DNA of 64,000 nt from Belnapia mucosa (GTDB lineage: Bacteria; Pseudomonadota; Alphaproteobacteria; Acetobacterales; Acetobacteraceae). The position numbers and the translations under genes were made by a program. How positions within the stretch are numbered: the stretch's first letter is position 1; every line of letters starts with the position of its first letter. The notes beneath the pieces are model-generated. The model made no database searches. It saw nothing but the letters and a program-made list of their open reading frames with translations, and had not been told where the DNA came from. This document shows positions 17,316 to 28,518 of this stretch, piece by piece. The stretch covers positions 62,001 through 126,000 of the forward strand of contig NZ_JAEUXJ010000003.1 in the NCBI RefSeq assembly GCF_016775475.1, read 5' to 3'.

Positions 17316-18154
17316 GCCCCGGATCCGATGACCGCAGGGCGCAGGCGGAGCCGAGCACCGGAGGTCTGAACCGGACCGCCATGGCCACCACACCCAAGAT
17401 CCGCATGCGCGGGGTGCGGAAGGCCTTCGGCGGCAAGCAGGTGCTGGACGGCGTCGATCTCGACGTGGCGGCGGGCCAGGGCATGGTGATCCTGGGCGGC
17501 TCCGGTTCCGGCAAGTCGGTCACCATCAAATGCATCCTCGGCCTGATCGAACCCGATGAGGGCGTGATCGAGATCGACGGCGTGAACGTGCTGAAACTGC
17601 CGCGGCGGGAGCGCGAGGCGCTCGGCGACCGTATCGGCATGCTGTTCCAGAACGGCGCGCTCTTCGACAGCCTGCCGGTCTGGGAGAATGTCTGCTTCAA
17701 GCTGCTGGCGCAGAACCGCATCACCCGCGCCAAGGCGCGCGACCGGGCGGTGGAGGTGCTGGCCCAGGTGGGGCTGGCAGCCACCGTCGGCGACCTCTCG
17801 CCCGCCGAGCTCTCGGGCGGCATGCAGAAGCGCGTGGCGCTCGCCCGCGCCATCGCGGCGCAGCCCGACATCATCTTCTTCGACGAGCCGACCACGGGGC
17901 TCGACCCGATCATGGGCGCGGTGATCGACGGGCTGATCGTCGATTGCGTGCAGCGGCTGGGCGCGACGGCCGTCTCCATCACCCATGACATGGCGAGCGC
18001 CCGGCGGATCGGCGAAACGGCGGCGATGATCTACAAGGGCCGGATCGTCTGGACCGGCCCGGCGGCCAGCCTCGGCCATAGCGGGAATGCGATGGTGGAC
18101 CAGTTCGCCAATGGCGAACGGGATGGTCCGATCCAGATGGAGCTGCGGCGCTAG
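17312..18154 (+). CDS. mlaF: MlaF-family ABC transporter ATP-binding protein
   Basis: A 280-residue ATPase partner of MlaE. Walker A GGSGSGKS, the signature LSGGMQKR, Walker B IIFFDEPTTGLDP and the H-loop SITHDM are all present. The first 23 residues are polar and not conserved; an in-frame ATG at 17381 would remove them, but the ATGA overlap with mlaE favours 17312. It energises lipid extraction or insertion; direction depends on partner proteins not seen here. Confidence 0.93.
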   Translation: MSPGSDDRRAQAEPSTGGLNRTAMATTPKIRMRGVRKAFGGKQVLDGVDLDVAAGQGMVILGGSGSGKSVTIKCILGLIEPDEGVIEIDGVNVLKLPRREREALGDRIGMLFQNGALFDSLPVWENVCFKLLAQNRITRAKARDRAVEVLAQVGLAATVGDLSPAELSGGMQKRVALARAIAAQPDIIFFDEPTTGLDPIMGAVIDGLIVDCVQRLGATAVSITHDMASARRIGETAAMIYKGRIVWTGPAASLGHSGNAMVDQFANGERDGPIQMELRR

Positions 18155-18180
18155 ACACGCGCGCCATGCCGGGCGTTCAC

Positions 18181-18198
18181 TCCTCCCATAAGGGAGGA
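18181..18198 (+). promoter_or_regulatory. Hairpin sequestering the ribosome site of the 69-residue gene
   Basis: TCCTCCC (18181-18187), loop ATAA, GGGAGGA (18192-18198) form a perfect 7-bp hairpin. The right arm is the Shine-Dalgarno of the gene starting at 18208, so folding would block translation. It could also act as a weak terminator after mlaF, though no T-run follows. Confidence 0.5.
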
Positions 18199-18207
18199 CA
18201 CCAACCA

Positions 18208-18417
18208 ATGACACCCACCGAGCGCGAGCAGGTGAAGACCGACCTGCAGGCCTATGTCGCCCAGCATGGCCTCAGCATCCACGACCTCGCCGCGCGGATG
18301 AAATCCAGCGGCCGGAAGGTGGATGCCAAGGTGCTGCACCGCTTCCTCGACCGTGGCCTGCTGGTCGATGACACGATCCTGAGCGTCTATCGCGGCTTCG
18401 TCGATCAGCCAGGCTGA
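18208..18417 (+). CDS. 69-residue protein of unknown function
   Basis: Small soluble acidic/basic mixed protein beginning MTPTEREQVKTDLQAYVAQH. The segment LSIHDLAARMKSSGRKVDAK has the look of a helix-turn-helix, as in small Cro-like regulators, but I do not recognise a named family. The ATG is chosen because AGGGAGGA lies nine bases upstream; an in-frame ATG at 18166 would give an unconserved extension through the hairpin. It lies 53 bases after mlaF on the same strand, and its own terminator is not obvious. Confidence 0.7.
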   Translation: MTPTEREQVKTDLQAYVAQHGLSIHDLAARMKSSGRKVDAKVLHRFLDRGLLVDDTILSVYRGFVDQPG

Positions 18418-18529
18418 GGCTCGCCGCCGCTTTTCCTCGCTTTCCGCACTCGTTACGGCGCATCCTCCCCATGCTGGGCGGCGCCCCAGGCGTCGCTGCG
18501 GCCAAGGCTACGCTTGGGAGGAACAAAAC

Positions 18530-19849
18530 ATGCACGATCTGACCCGCAGGGCGACGCTCGCCCTCGGTGCCGCGGCGCTGGCCGGCCCGGCCTTCGGGCA
18601 ATCCGCCATTCCCCGGCGCGATGTCGCGCCGCCACGCCTGCCGCCGGAACAGGGGGCAAGCCTCCGCATCATCCGCCCCTCCCGCTTCGTCGAGCCGGAT
18701 GAGGTGATCTTCCGCCGCAACACCCAGGCCTTCCAGGACAAGTTCAACATCCCCGTCCGGGTCGATTTCGTCGGCTGGGAGGATATCCGGCCGCAGACCG
18801 CGGTCGTCGCCAATACCGGCAGCGGGCCGGATGTCGTCATCGGCTGGGGCGACGATCCGCATGTCTATGCCGACAAGCTCGTCGAGGTCTCCGACATCGC
18901 GGAGTATCTCGGTCAGCGCTATGGCGGCTGGACCTTCCTCGGCGAGAAATTCGGCAAGAAGGACCGGTCGCAGACCTGGCTCGGCCTGCCGATCGGCGGG
19001 AATATCGGGCCGATCAATTACCGCATCTCGGCGGTGAAGGAGGCCGGGTTCACCAGCATCCCGGAGGACCATGCCGGCTTCCTCAAGCTCTGCCAGGCGC
19101 TGCGGCGGGCCAACAAGCCGCCGGGCTTCGCGCTGGGCAATGCGGTCGGCGACGGCAACGGCTTCGCGCAATGGCTGCTCTGGTCGCATGGCGCCAGCCT
19201 GGTCGATGAGGAGGGGAAGGTCAGCATCAACAGCCGCGAGACCGTCGCCGCCCTCAACTACCTGAAGGAGCTTTACCCGACCTTCGTCAACGGCACGCTG
19301 TCCTGGGCGGATATCTCCAACAACCGCGCCTTCTCCTCGCAGGATATCTGGCTGACGGCGAATGGCGTCTCGCTCTATTTCAGCGTCAAGAACGACCCGA
19401 ACACGCGGGCGATCGCCGAGGATATGGACCACGCGCCGCTGCCGAAGGGCCTCGCCGCCGCGCCGCCGCATTCGACGACGGTGATGAATGCCATGGTCTT
19501 CAGGCACACCCGCTACCCGAATGCGGCCAAGGCCTTCCTCACCTTCATGATGGAGGCGGAGCAATACGATCCCTGGCTCGTCGGCTGCCTCGGCTACTGG
19601 GCGCACCCGCTGAATGCCTACCGGCAGAGCAGCGTCTGGTCCTCCGACCCGAAGCTCACCGTCTTCGCCGATACGATGAACACGCCCTTCTGGAGCGGCT
19701 ATCGCGGGCCGATCAGCCTCGCTTCCGGCGCAGTCGCGGCGGATTACGTGCTGATCCAGATGTGCGCCTCCGTCGCCGCCGGCCAGGCGACGCCGGAAGC
19801 GGCGGCGCGGGAGGCGGAGCGGCGGGCGAAGCGGCACTACCGGAGCTAG
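18530..19849 (+). CDS. ABC transporter substrate-binding protein, family 1
   Basis: Periplasmic receptor of 439 residues. The signal region MHDLTRRATLALGAAALAGPAFG resembles a Tat-type leader with a twin arginine. The mature part resembles sugar/polyol-binding family 1 proteins: PDVVIGWGDDPHVY near the first hinge and VFRHTRYPNAAKAFLTFMM near the C-terminus. No permease or ATPase genes are adjacent, so it either works with a transporter encoded elsewhere or is an orphan sensor. AGGAG lies just before ATG. Confidence 0.85.
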   Translation: MHDLTRRATLALGAAALAGPAFGQSAIPRRDVAPPRLPPEQGASLRIIRPSRFVEPDEVIFRRNTQAFQDKFNIPVRVDFVGWEDIRPQTAVVANTGSGPDVVIGWGDDPHVYADKLVEVSDIAEYLGQRYGGWTFLGEKFGKKDRSQTWLGLPIGGNIGPINYRISAVKEAGFTSIPEDHAGFLKLCQALRRANKPPGFALGNAVGDGNGFAQWLLWSHGASLVDEEGKVSINSRETVAALNYLKELYPTFVNGTLSWADISNNRAFSSQDIWLTANGVSLYFSVKNDPNTRAIAEDMDHAPLPKGLAAAPPHSTTVMNAMVFRHTRYPNAAKAFLTFMMEAEQYDPWLVGCLGYWAHPLNAYRQSSVWSSDPKLTVFADTMNTPFWSGYRGPISLASGAVAADYVLIQMCASVAAGQATPEAAAREAERRAKRHYRS

Positions 19850-19859
19850 AACGGGAGCG

Positions 19860-19887
19860 GGGCGGCGGCTTGCCTGGGCCGCCGCCC
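19860..19887 (+). terminator. Hairpin after the family 1 receptor gene
   Basis: GGGCGGCGGC (19860-19869) and GCCGCCGCCC (19878-19887) make a perfect 10-bp stem with an 8-base loop, ten bases after the stop codon. There is no T-run, so termination may be inefficient. Confidence 0.55.
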
Positions 19888-19919
19888 GCTGCCTACCATG
19901 CGGGCCGGGAGGATCTGCC

Positions 19920-20807
19920 ATGACCTTGCAGTTCACGCCGCTCCATCCGCTCTTCGCCGCCGAGGCCTCGGGGATCGACCTGCGGCAGACCCCGGACTCG
20001 GCGCTCTGCGCCGAGATCCACCGGGCGATGGACCGTTACGCCGTCCTCGTCTTCCGCGACCAGCATCTGGACGACGACCAGCAGATGGCCTTCGGCGAGG
20101 CGCTCGGCCCGCTGGAGCAGACCCGGGGCGTCGTCGATGTCCACAAGCAGCGGCTGAAGCATCAGCAGATGGCCGATATCTCGAATATCGACCTCAACGG
20201 AAAGCTGCTCGGCGCCGATGACCGGCGGCGGATGTTCAACCTGGGCAACCAGCTCTGGCACAGCGACAGCAGCTTCAAGGCGACCCCAGCCAAGTATTCC
20301 ATGCTGCATGCGCGGATGATCCCGCCCGAGGGGGGCGAGACCGAATTCGCCGATATGCGCGCCGCCTGGGACGCGCTGCCGGCGAAGATGCAGGCGAAGA
20401 TCCGCGACATGGTCACGGAGCACAGCCTGATCTTCTCCCGTGGCCAGCTCGGCTTCACCGACTATACCGAGCAGGAGCGGCGGGACTTCGCCCCGGTGCC
20501 GCAGCGGCTGGTGCGCTGGCATCCGGGCTCGCAGCGGCACTCGATCTACCTCTCCTCCCATATCGGCCGCATCCAGGGCTGGCCGGTGCCGGAGGCGATG
20601 GCGCTGATCCGCCAGCTGGCCGAATTCGCGACGCAGCGGCACTTCGTCTACAGCCATCACTGGCGCCAGTGGGACCTGGTGGTCTGGGACAACCGCAGCA
20701 CCATGCACCGGGCCCGGCCCTATGAGGACCATACCTATCCGCGCGACATGCGGCGAGTGACGCTGACGGATGTGGCGCCGACTCTGGACCAGCAGATGGC
20801 CGCCTGA
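19920..20807 (+). CDS. TauD/TfdA-family 2-oxoglutarate dioxygenase
   Basis: Non-haem Fe(II) enzyme of 295 residues. The HxD part of the iron triad is LWHSDSSFK; the distal histidine lies in [14 protein letters not shown] and the 2-oxoglutarate-binding arginine in MRRVTL close to the C-terminus. Similar proteins hydroxylate taurine, 2,4-D or other small acids; the substrate is not evident. A GGGAGG ribosome site precedes the ATG. It may work with the receptor upstream, but the hairpin between them argues for separate transcripts. Confidence 0.88.
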   Translation: MTLQFTPLHPLFAAEASGIDLRQTPDSALCAEIHRAMDRYAVLVFRDQHLDDDQQMAFGEALGPLEQTRGVVDVHKQRLKHQQMADISNIDLNGKLLGADDRRRMFNLGNQLWHSDSSFKATPAKYSMLHARMIPPEGGETEFADMRAAWDALPAKMQAKIRDMVTEHSLIFSRGQLGFTDYTEQERRDFAPVPQRLVRWHPGSQRHSIYLSSHIGRIQGWPVPEAMALIRQLAEFATQRHFVYSHHWRQWDLVVWDNRSTMHRARPYEDHTYPRDMRRVTLTDVAPTLDQQMAA

Positions 20808-20867
20808 GGCTTGGCCCCGGGCGGCCCGATCCGGTAGGATTCGTGCGCTTGGGGAAGGAACGGACGG

Positions 20868-21265
20868 ATGCGCTCTCGTCGGGGTTTCATGGGCTGCGCC
20901 CTCTGCGCGGCGGTCGGGCTGGTAGCAACAGGGGCGCAGGCCCAGCCGGCCGGCGGCGTGACGCGCACCATGATCGGCACCATCGATTATCCGGGCGATG
21001 GCAAGGTCTCCATCCTGATGACGGTGGAACTCGCCCCGAATGCCGTCATCGCCCGCCATACCCATCCGGGTGTCGAGTCCTCGGTGGTGATGGAGGGCGA
21101 GGTGATGCTCGAGGTACAGGGCCAGCCGGCCCGGACCTACAAGGCCGGCGAGGGCTTCCAGGTGCCGCCCGGCGTCCCGCATGGCGGGAAGAACGGCCCG
21201 GCGACCTCGAAGCTCGCGGCGACCTATATCGTCGAGAAGGACAAGCCCCTGGCCTCCCCGGCCTG

Positions 21266-21266
<1 letters not shown>
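20868..21266 (+). CDS. Exported cupin-domain protein
   Basis: A 132-residue protein with a leader [20 protein letters not shown] that has a twin arginine and probably directs Tat export, then a single cupin barrel. Metal-ligand motifs are [17 protein letters not shown] (two His and a Glu) and VPPGVPHGG (the last His). Single-domain cupins of this type often bind Mn, Ni or Fe; no activity is assigned. Its stop overlaps rnhB through TGATG. Confidence 0.83.
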
Positions 21267-23040
<1,774 letters not shown>

Positions 23041-23043
23041 TCA

Positions 23044-23089
23044 GAGCAAACCCCGGCCGGGTGGATTCACCGGCCGGGGTAATGTGCTC
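23044..23089. repeat. Palindromic repeat element, copy B
   Basis: GAGCAAACCCCGGCCGG (23044-23060), loop GTGGATTCA, and CCGGCCGGGGTAATGTGCTC (23070-23089). The inner 10-bp stem is perfect and the outer arms pair except for the TAAT side. It matches copy A at 11320-11365 in inverse orientation. Here it lies between convergent ccrM and the chemoreceptor gene and probably serves as a bidirectional terminator. The loop contains a GANTC site. Confidence 0.6.
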
Positions 23090-23097
23090 GCCCAGAT

Positions 23098-25176
23098 CTA
23101 GGCGGCGCGGATCGCCGCCAGGAAGCCGTCCACCGTGCCTCGCAGCGCCTCCGCCTGCTGCGAGAGGCCGTCCGAGGCACGGCGCAGCTCCCCGGTCGCG
23201 GCGCCGGTGCGGTCGGCACCATCCAGCACGCTGGCGGTGTGGCGCGTTACCTCCTCGGTGCCGGCCGCCGCCTCGGCCACCGCCCGGCCGATCTCCTGGG
23301 TCGCCGCCGCCTGCTCCTCGGCCGCCGCGGCCACCTGGGCGGAGATGCCGTTCAGCTCCTCGATGGTGCGGCCAATGCCCTGGATCGCCTCCACCGCACG
23401 GTTGGTCTCGGCCTGCATGGCAGAGATCTGGGCGCCGATCTGCTCGGTCGCCTTGGCGGTCTGGGCGGCGAGCGCCTTCACCTCCCCGGCGACCACGGCA
23501 AAACCCTTGCCCGCCTCGCCGGCGCGCGCCGCTTCGATGGTGGCGTTCAGGGCCAGCAGGTTGGTCTGGCCGGCGATGGAGGAGATCAGCCCCACCACCT
23601 CGCCGATCCGCTGCGCCGCTTCGGAGAGGCCGGTGACGGCGGCATTGGTGGATGCCGCATCCTCCGCCGCCCGCCGGGCGACGCGGGCGCTGGCGGCGAC
23701 CTGCCGCGCCACATCGGCGATGCTCGCCGCCAGTTCCTCGGTCGAGGCAGCGACGGTCTGCACATTGGCCGAGGCGCTGCCGGCGGCGCCGGACATGGCG
23801 GCAGCCTGGTTGCGCCCCGCCTCCGCCGCCGCCGCCAGCCCATCCGCCGTCGCCTCCAGCGGCGCCGCAGCGGTGCGGAAGGCGCCGAGACCCTGTTCCA
23901 TCGCCGCCTCGAAGCGCCGCACCTCGGCCTGCAGCCGGTCCGCCCGGGCCATCTTCTCCGCCTGCTCGGCGGCGATGGTGGCGGAAAGCCGGGCCGCTTC
24001 CTGCGCCCCGGCGCGCAGCACCTCCAACGCCGCAGCCATCTGGCCGATCTCGTCCTGGCGGGCCTGGTGCGGCACCTCGACCTCCAGCTCCCCACGGGCC
24101 AGCGCCTGCACGGTGCCGGTCAGCGCGACCATCGGGGTGACCACGCGCCGGGCGAGCAGCAAGGTCAGGCCGCCCAGCATCAGGGCGAAGCCGAACACGG
24201 CCAGGCTGATCGCGGCGAACCAGTGTTCCGCCTGCGCCGCCGCCTCCCCGGCCCGGTCCACCACCTCGGCCAGGGCCGCATCGCGCACCCGCAGCAACTC
24301 CTGCATGGAGGGCGTGGCGAAGGCGGTGAATTCGGCCTGGCTCATCGGATAGGCGCTGCCGGTCCGCCCGGCCGCGATCATGGCCCGGAATTTCGCATCG
24401 GCATCCTCGAAGAAGCGGCGCTGCACCTCGGCCGCCGCATCGGTCAGGCGCGGCGTGGCGGCGATGCCGACCATGTCGCGGATGGTGCGCCAGCCGCCTT
24501 CGAGCGCGCCGGCGGCTGTGGCAATGGCCTCCAAATCGGCCGGCGTCAGCGCCCGGCCGGAGGAGATGGCGGTGGAGAGCGGCACGATGCGCCGGCTCGC
24601 GGCCTCCCGCAGGTCCCAGGCGCTGCGGGCGATGCGCAGCAGCCCATCCAGCTCCTGCGCCGTCGCCGCCATGTGGCGATGCCCGGCATCGAGGGCGGCG
24701 GTGACCTTGCCGAGCATGGCGGTGATCGCCTGCGGTGGACGCGCGGTGATGCTGCCGGCGCGTTCCGCCAAAGGCTGCCGGACCGCTGCCATCACCGGCC
24801 CGCGCAGCGCCTCCAGCTCCCCGCCCAGGGCCTGGATGCCGGCGCGATGCGAGACGAGGCTGCCGGTGCGGTCGGCGGCGAGCGCCGTCACTGCCGCGGC
24901 CAGCGCCGCATCGGTGTTCCGCTGGATGGTCTGCAACCGGGCGAGCGTCGCCTCATCCGCGGCGGCCGGCACGGCGAGGCGGATGGTGTAGTTGCCGCGC
25001 TCGATCGTCAGCGTCTCGACCAGCCGCAGCAGGCTTGCCGAAGCCTCGGTCAGCCGCACCGCCTGCCGTGCCGCGGCACCGCGCTGCCATTCCCCGAAGG
25101 CGAGGCTGCCGCCCACTGCGATCCCGACGGCCGCGATGGCCGCCATGGCGGCCCCAAAGAGCGTTCCAATGCGCAT
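23098..25176 (-). CDS. Methyl-accepting chemotaxis protein
   Basis: Chemoreceptor of 692 residues. A first membrane helix is at about 8-28, a periplasmic helical sensor domain follows to about 318, the second helix is at about 320-342, then a HAMP domain, and a long signalling coiled coil. The conserved hairpin tip [21 protein letters not shown] is near 534-554. The C-terminus has no CheR/CheB tether pentapeptide. ATG 25176 is chosen since helix 1 follows at once. No che genes are adjacent, so it signals to a distant array. Confidence 0.93.
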   Translation of the reverse strand: MRIGTLFGAAMAAIAAVGIAVGGSLAFGEWQRGAAARQAVRLTEASASLLRLVETLTIERGNYTIRLAVPAAADEATLARLQTIQRNTDAALAAAVTALAADRTGSLVSHRAGIQALGGELEALRGPVMAAVRQPLAERAGSITARPPQAITAMLGKVTAALDAGHRHMAATAQELDGLLRIARSAWDLREAASRRIVPLSTAISSGRALTPADLEAIATAAGALEGGWRTIRDMVGIAATPRLTDAAAEVQRRFFEDADAKFRAMIAAGRTGSAYPMSQAEFTAFATPSMQELLRVRDAALAEVVDRAGEAAAQAEHWFAAISLAVFGFALMLGGLTLLLARRVVTPMVALTGTVQALARGELEVEVPHQARQDEIGQMAAALEVLRAGAQEAARLSATIAAEQAEKMARADRLQAEVRRFEAAMEQGLGAFRTAAAPLEATADGLAAAAEAGRNQAAAMSGAAGSASANVQTVAASTEELAASIADVARQVAASARVARRAAEDAASTNAAVTGLSEAAQRIGEVVGLISSIAGQTNLLALNATIEAARAGEAGKGFAVVAGEVKALAAQTAKATEQIGAQISAMQAETNRAVEAIQGIGRTIEELNGISAQVAAAAEEQAAATQEIGRAVAEAAAGTEEVTRHTASVLDGADRTGAATGELRRASDGLSQQAEALRGTVDGFLAAIRAA

Positions 25177-25291
25177 GGCCTGATCCCAATCGTCCCGCCC
25201 CTCGCTTACGGCGAGGAAGGTTGAGAAAGGCTCAATGCGGTCTATGCCGGGGCGACTTGACGCGCCGCGGCCACCCCGCGAAGAGGCAGGC

Positions 25292-26509
25292 ATGAACAGC
25301 GCCACCGACACCGTCGCCGCCATCCTGGCCGATCCGCGCTTCAAGGCCGCGGTCGCCACCCTGGAGCGGGAGCATGACCGAACGGTCGAGGACATCATCC
25401 GCCTGACCGAGATCCCCGCCCCGCCCTTCAAGGAGGAGCGGCGGGCCGCGGCCTATCTCGATATGCTGCGCGCCCATGGCCTCGAGGAGGTGGAGCAGGA
25501 TGCGGTCGGCAATGTGATGGGCCGGCGGCGGGGCAGCGGCAATGGCAGCACCGTCGTCGTCGCCGCGCATCTCGACACCGTCTTTCCCGAGGGCACCGAT
25601 GTGCGCGTCCGGCGGGAGGGCACGAAGCTCTTCGCCCCCGGCGTCGGGGACGATACCCGCAGCCTCGCGGTCAACCTCGCTTTCGTCCGGGCGCTGGACG
25701 CGGCCGGCATCCGCACGCGGGCCGACCTGCTCATCCTCGGCGATGTCGGGGAGGAAGGGCTCGGCGACCTGCGCGGCGTCCGCCACTTCTTCACCGAGGG
25801 CCGGCACCGCGACCAGGTCGATGCCTTCTTCACCGTGGACAGCCCGGAGGTGGACCGGATCGTCACCGGCGGCATCGGCAGCAAGCGCTACCGCATCGGC
25901 TTCCACGGCCCGGGCGGGCACAGCTTCGCCGCCTTCGGCCTGGTGAACCCGGCCTATGCCATGGCCCGGGCGGCGCTGGCGCTGGCCGGCCTCGCCGCCC
26001 CCGAGGCGCCGCGCACCACCCATTGCGTCAGCGTGCTCGGCGGCGGCACCTCGGTGAACGCCATCCCCAATGCGGTCTGGATGGAGGTCGATCTCCGGTC
26101 GCAGTCCGCCGAGGAGCTGGCGCGGCTGGAGGCCGAATTCCTCCGCGCGGTCGAGGCCGCGGCGGCCGAGGAGAATGCCGCCCGCTCGACGCGGGAGGGC
26201 CCGGTCACGGTCGAGGTCGCGCCGATCGGCGACCGCCCGGCCGGCCATACCCCGGTCGAGGCGCCGATCGTCCAGCTCGCCACCGCCGCCGTCGCCGCGC
26301 ATGGCTACACGCCGCGGCAGGAATACTCCTCGACCGATGCCAATATCCCGATGAGCCTCGGCATCCCGGCAGTGAAGATCGGCTCCGGCGGCCGCGGCGG
26401 GCGAGCACATTCGCTGGAGGAATGGATCGATGTCGAGCCGGGCGAGAGCCTGCGCGGCATGTCGGCCAGCCTCGCCACCATCCTCGCCGTCGCGGGCATC
26501 GCGGATTAG
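25292..26509 (+). CDS. M20-family metallopeptidase/hydrolase
   Basis: A 405-residue zinc hydrolase of the peptidase T/ArgE/DapE clan. Metal ligands appear as [11 protein letters not shown] (His, Asp), GVGDDTRS (bridging Asp), [10 protein letters not shown] (catalytic Glu pair) and the late [10 protein letters not shown] (last His). The insertion between them (residues about 195-310) is the lid/dimerisation domain with [11 protein letters not shown]. The ATG is set at 25292 with AGAGGCAGG upstream. The substrate, peptide or N-acyl amino acid, is not readable. Confidence 0.88.
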   Translation: MNSATDTVAAILADPRFKAAVATLEREHDRTVEDIIRLTEIPAPPFKEERRAAAYLDMLRAHGLEEVEQDAVGNVMGRRRGSGNGSTVVVAAHLDTVFPEGTDVRVRREGTKLFAPGVGDDTRSLAVNLAFVRALDAAGIRTRADLLILGDVGEEGLGDLRGVRHFFTEGRHRDQVDAFFTVDSPEVDRIVTGGIGSKRYRIGFHGPGGHSFAAFGLVNPAYAMARAALALAGLAAPEAPRTTHCVSVLGGGTSVNAIPNAVWMEVDLRSQSAEELARLEAEFLRAVEAAAAEENAARSTREGPVTVEVAPIGDRPAGHTPVEAPIVQLATAAVAAHGYTPRQEYSSTDANIPMSLGIPAVKIGSGGRGGRAHSLEEWIDVEPGESLRGMSASLATILAVAGIAD

Positions 26510-26591
26510 CGGGAGCGGCTAACGCGGTCTTGTCTTGGCTTGGCCGGGGCGGTGCCTGATCCCTAGGTTGAGTTAGGCAGGGGAACAGAGC

Positions 26592-26993
26592 GTGGGCGTC
26601 GCGGTATCGGAACGGGCATCGGCCAGCCATTGGGCGGCGCTGGTCACCGCCATCATCGCTTCCCAGGCCGGGCAGCTCCTGCTGAAGCTCGGCGCCATCG
26701 GCCTGCCGGCGACCACCAACATCGCCGCCAGCATGCTGACGCAGATGCTGCGCTGGCAGACCCTGCTCGGCCTCTGCTGCTACGGCTTCGGCACGATATT
26801 CTATGCGGTGGCGCTGCGGCGGATCCCGATGTCGGTCGCCCTGCCCTGCACCGCCGTCTCCTATGTCACCGCCACCCTCTTCGGCATGGCCCTGTTCGGC
26901 GAGACGCTGAACATGGTCCATGTCCTGGGCCTCGCCATGGTCTGCGGCGGCATTGTGCTGCTGGCCGAGATCGGCGAGGCGAAGCCAGCCTAA
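26592..26993 (+). CDS. Small four-helix EamA/SMR-like membrane protein
   Basis: A 133-residue inner-membrane protein with four hydrophobic helices: ALVTAIIASQAGQLLLKLGA, LGLCCYGFGTIFYAVAL, VSYVTATLFGMALFGE and LGLAMVCGGIVLLAE. This is the half-size drug/metabolite transporter architecture. The first helix lacks the glutamate that defines SMR pumps such as EmrE, so a lipid-carrier or EamA-like role is also possible. The GTG start has GGGGA upstream. Its 3' end overlaps mutY by four bases, tail to tail. Confidence 0.75.
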   Translation: MGVAVSERASASHWAALVTAIIASQAGQLLLKLGAIGLPATTNIAASMLTQMLRWQTLLGLCCYGFGTIFYAVALRRIPMSVALPCTAVSYVTATLFGMALFGETLNMVHVLGLAMVCGGIVLLAEIGEAKPA

Positions 26994-28036
26994 CCGGCTA
27001 AAGCGAGCAGCCGCCGCATGACGGTGGGCAGCGCCGCCGCGGCCCCGGCCAGGGGCCGCGCCTCCATCCCCTCCGGCGGGTCGAGGCGGGGCACGGTTGC
27101 CGCGTAGAGCACCATCTCCAGCTCGAAATGGGTGAAGCCGTGCCGTGCCACCCCGGGCAGGCGGCGCCAGGCCGGGCCCTCCAGGGGCGCATGGGCCAGC
27201 GCCTCCGCCTCGCCCCAGGGCGCGTCGCGCCAGAGGGTGCCGGGCACTTCCAGCATGCCGCCGAGCAGCCCGCACGGCGGGCGGCGGCGCAGCAGCACCT
27301 GCCCGGCCGCATCGGTCAGCAGGAAATGCGCCCCATGCCGCAGCGGCCGGGCCCGCTTCGGGGATTTCCGCGGCAGCTCCGCCTGGATCCCCCGGCGCTG
27401 CGCCAGGCACTCGCCCCGCCAGGGACAGAGCGCGCAGGCCGGCGCCCGCGGCGTGCAGATGGTGGCGCCGAGATCGAACAAGCCTTGGGCAAAATCCCCC
27501 GGCCGGGCCCGTGCCGCCGCATCCGCCATGAAGCCCTGCGCGGCGGCGGCGAGGCGCGGCTTGGCGCCGGGCAGCGGCGCCTCCTCGGCCAGCAGCCGGG
27601 CCACCACCCGCTCCACATTGCCATCCGCCGGCACCACCGGCTCCCCGAAGGCGATGGCGGCGACCGCGGCGGCGGTATAGGCGCCGATGCCGGGCAGCGC
27701 CCGCAGCGCCTCGGCGGTGGGGGGGAAGCCGCCCAGCGCCGCCACGGCCCGCGCGCAGGCATGCAGGTTGCGGGCGCGGGCGTAGTAGCCGAGCCCGGCC
27801 CATTCCTCCATCACCTCTGGCTCCGGCGCGGCGGCCAGCGCCGCGACATCGGGGAAGCGGGCGAGGAAACGCTCGAATCGTGGCCCGACCGCGGCCACCG
27901 TCGTCTGTTGCAGCATGACCTCGGAGAGCCAGACGCGGTAGGGATCGGGCTGGCCGCCGCCAGCGGTGCGGAAGGGCAGGGTCCGGCGATGGCGGTCGTA
28001 CCAGGCGAGAAGTTCGGCAGCGGGGGGCAAGGGCAT
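26990..28036 (-). CDS. mutY: A/G-specific adenine glycosylase MutY
   Basis: Removes adenine mispaired with 8-oxoguanine. 348 residues: the catalytic glutamate in WLSEVMLQQT, helix-hairpin-helix LPGIGAYTAAAV, the GPD-region Asp in VPADGNVERV, and the [4Fe-4S] loop C-x6-C-x2-C-x5-C (CTPRAPACALCPWRGEC). The C-terminal NUDIX-like domain that reads 8-oxoG is present. ATG 28034-28036 abuts the DUF721 start in a shared CATATG, so the two divergent genes have no intergenic space. Confidence 0.95.
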   Translation of the reverse strand: MPLPPAAELLAWYDRHRRTLPFRTAGGGQPDPYRVWLSEVMLQQTTVAAVGPRFERFLARFPDVAALAAAPEPEVMEEWAGLGYYARARNLHACARAVAALGGFPPTAEALRALPGIGAYTAAAVAAIAFGEPVVPADGNVERVVARLLAEEAPLPGAKPRLAAAAQGFMADAAARARPGDFAQGLFDLGATICTPRAPACALCPWRGECLAQRRGIQAELPRKSPKRARPLRHGAHFLLTDAAGQVLLRRRPPCGLLGGMLEVPGTLWRDAPWGEAEALAHAPLEGPAWRRLPGVARHGFTHFELEMVLYAATVPRLDPPEGMEARPLAGAAAALPTVMRRLLALAG

Positions 28037-28501
28037 ATGGCGAAGGATAGCGAAGACCGCTTCATCTGGGGCCCCCGCCCGCTCGGCGCATTGATCCCCC
28101 ACCTCACCCGCCCGGTCTTCCGCAAGAAGAGCCCGGCCGGGGCGATGCTGATGGCCGACTGGGCGGAGATCGTGGGTCCGGCCCTGGCCGCCGTCACCAC
28201 CCCGCGGCGGGTCACCACCGGCACGCTCACCATCGCCTGCGCCGGACCGGTGGCGATGGAGCTGAGCCACCTCGCTCCGCAGCTGATCGAGCGGATCAAT
28301 GCCCAGCTCGGCAAGCCGGTGGTGGAGCGGCTTCGATTCGTCCAGCAGGCCTCGGCCGGCACGCCCCCGGCGCGGCCCCGCCCGGCGCCCCCGGCCCAGT
28401 TGCCTCCGGCGACGGAGGCGGCGATCGGCAAGCTTCCGGAAGGGGAATTGCGCGAGGCGCTGGCAAAGCTTGGCCGGGGCGTCTATCGGAACCGCGGTTG
28501 A
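28037..28501 (+). CDS. DUF721 (DciA-like) protein
   Basis: A 154-residue protein with the DUF721 core WAEIVGPALAAVTTPRRV...GTLTIACAGPVAMELSHLAPQLIERIN. Members of this superfamily include DciA, a bacterial replicative helicase loader, but alphaproteobacterial members are not all proven loaders. The C-terminal 50 residues are Pro/Ala-rich. The start is the second half of the CATATG shared with mutY; the longer frame upstream is antisense to mutY. DsbA-like and SMC genes follow. Confidence 0.85.
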   Translation: MAKDSEDRFIWGPRPLGALIPHLTRPVFRKKSPAGAMLMADWAEIVGPALAAVTTPRRVTTGTLTIACAGPVAMELSHLAPQLIERINAQLGKPVVERLRFVQQASAGTPPARPRPAPPAQLPPATEAAIGKLPEGELREALAKLGRGVYRNRG

Positions 28502-28518
28502 CGCCCCTCGGAGGCCCC

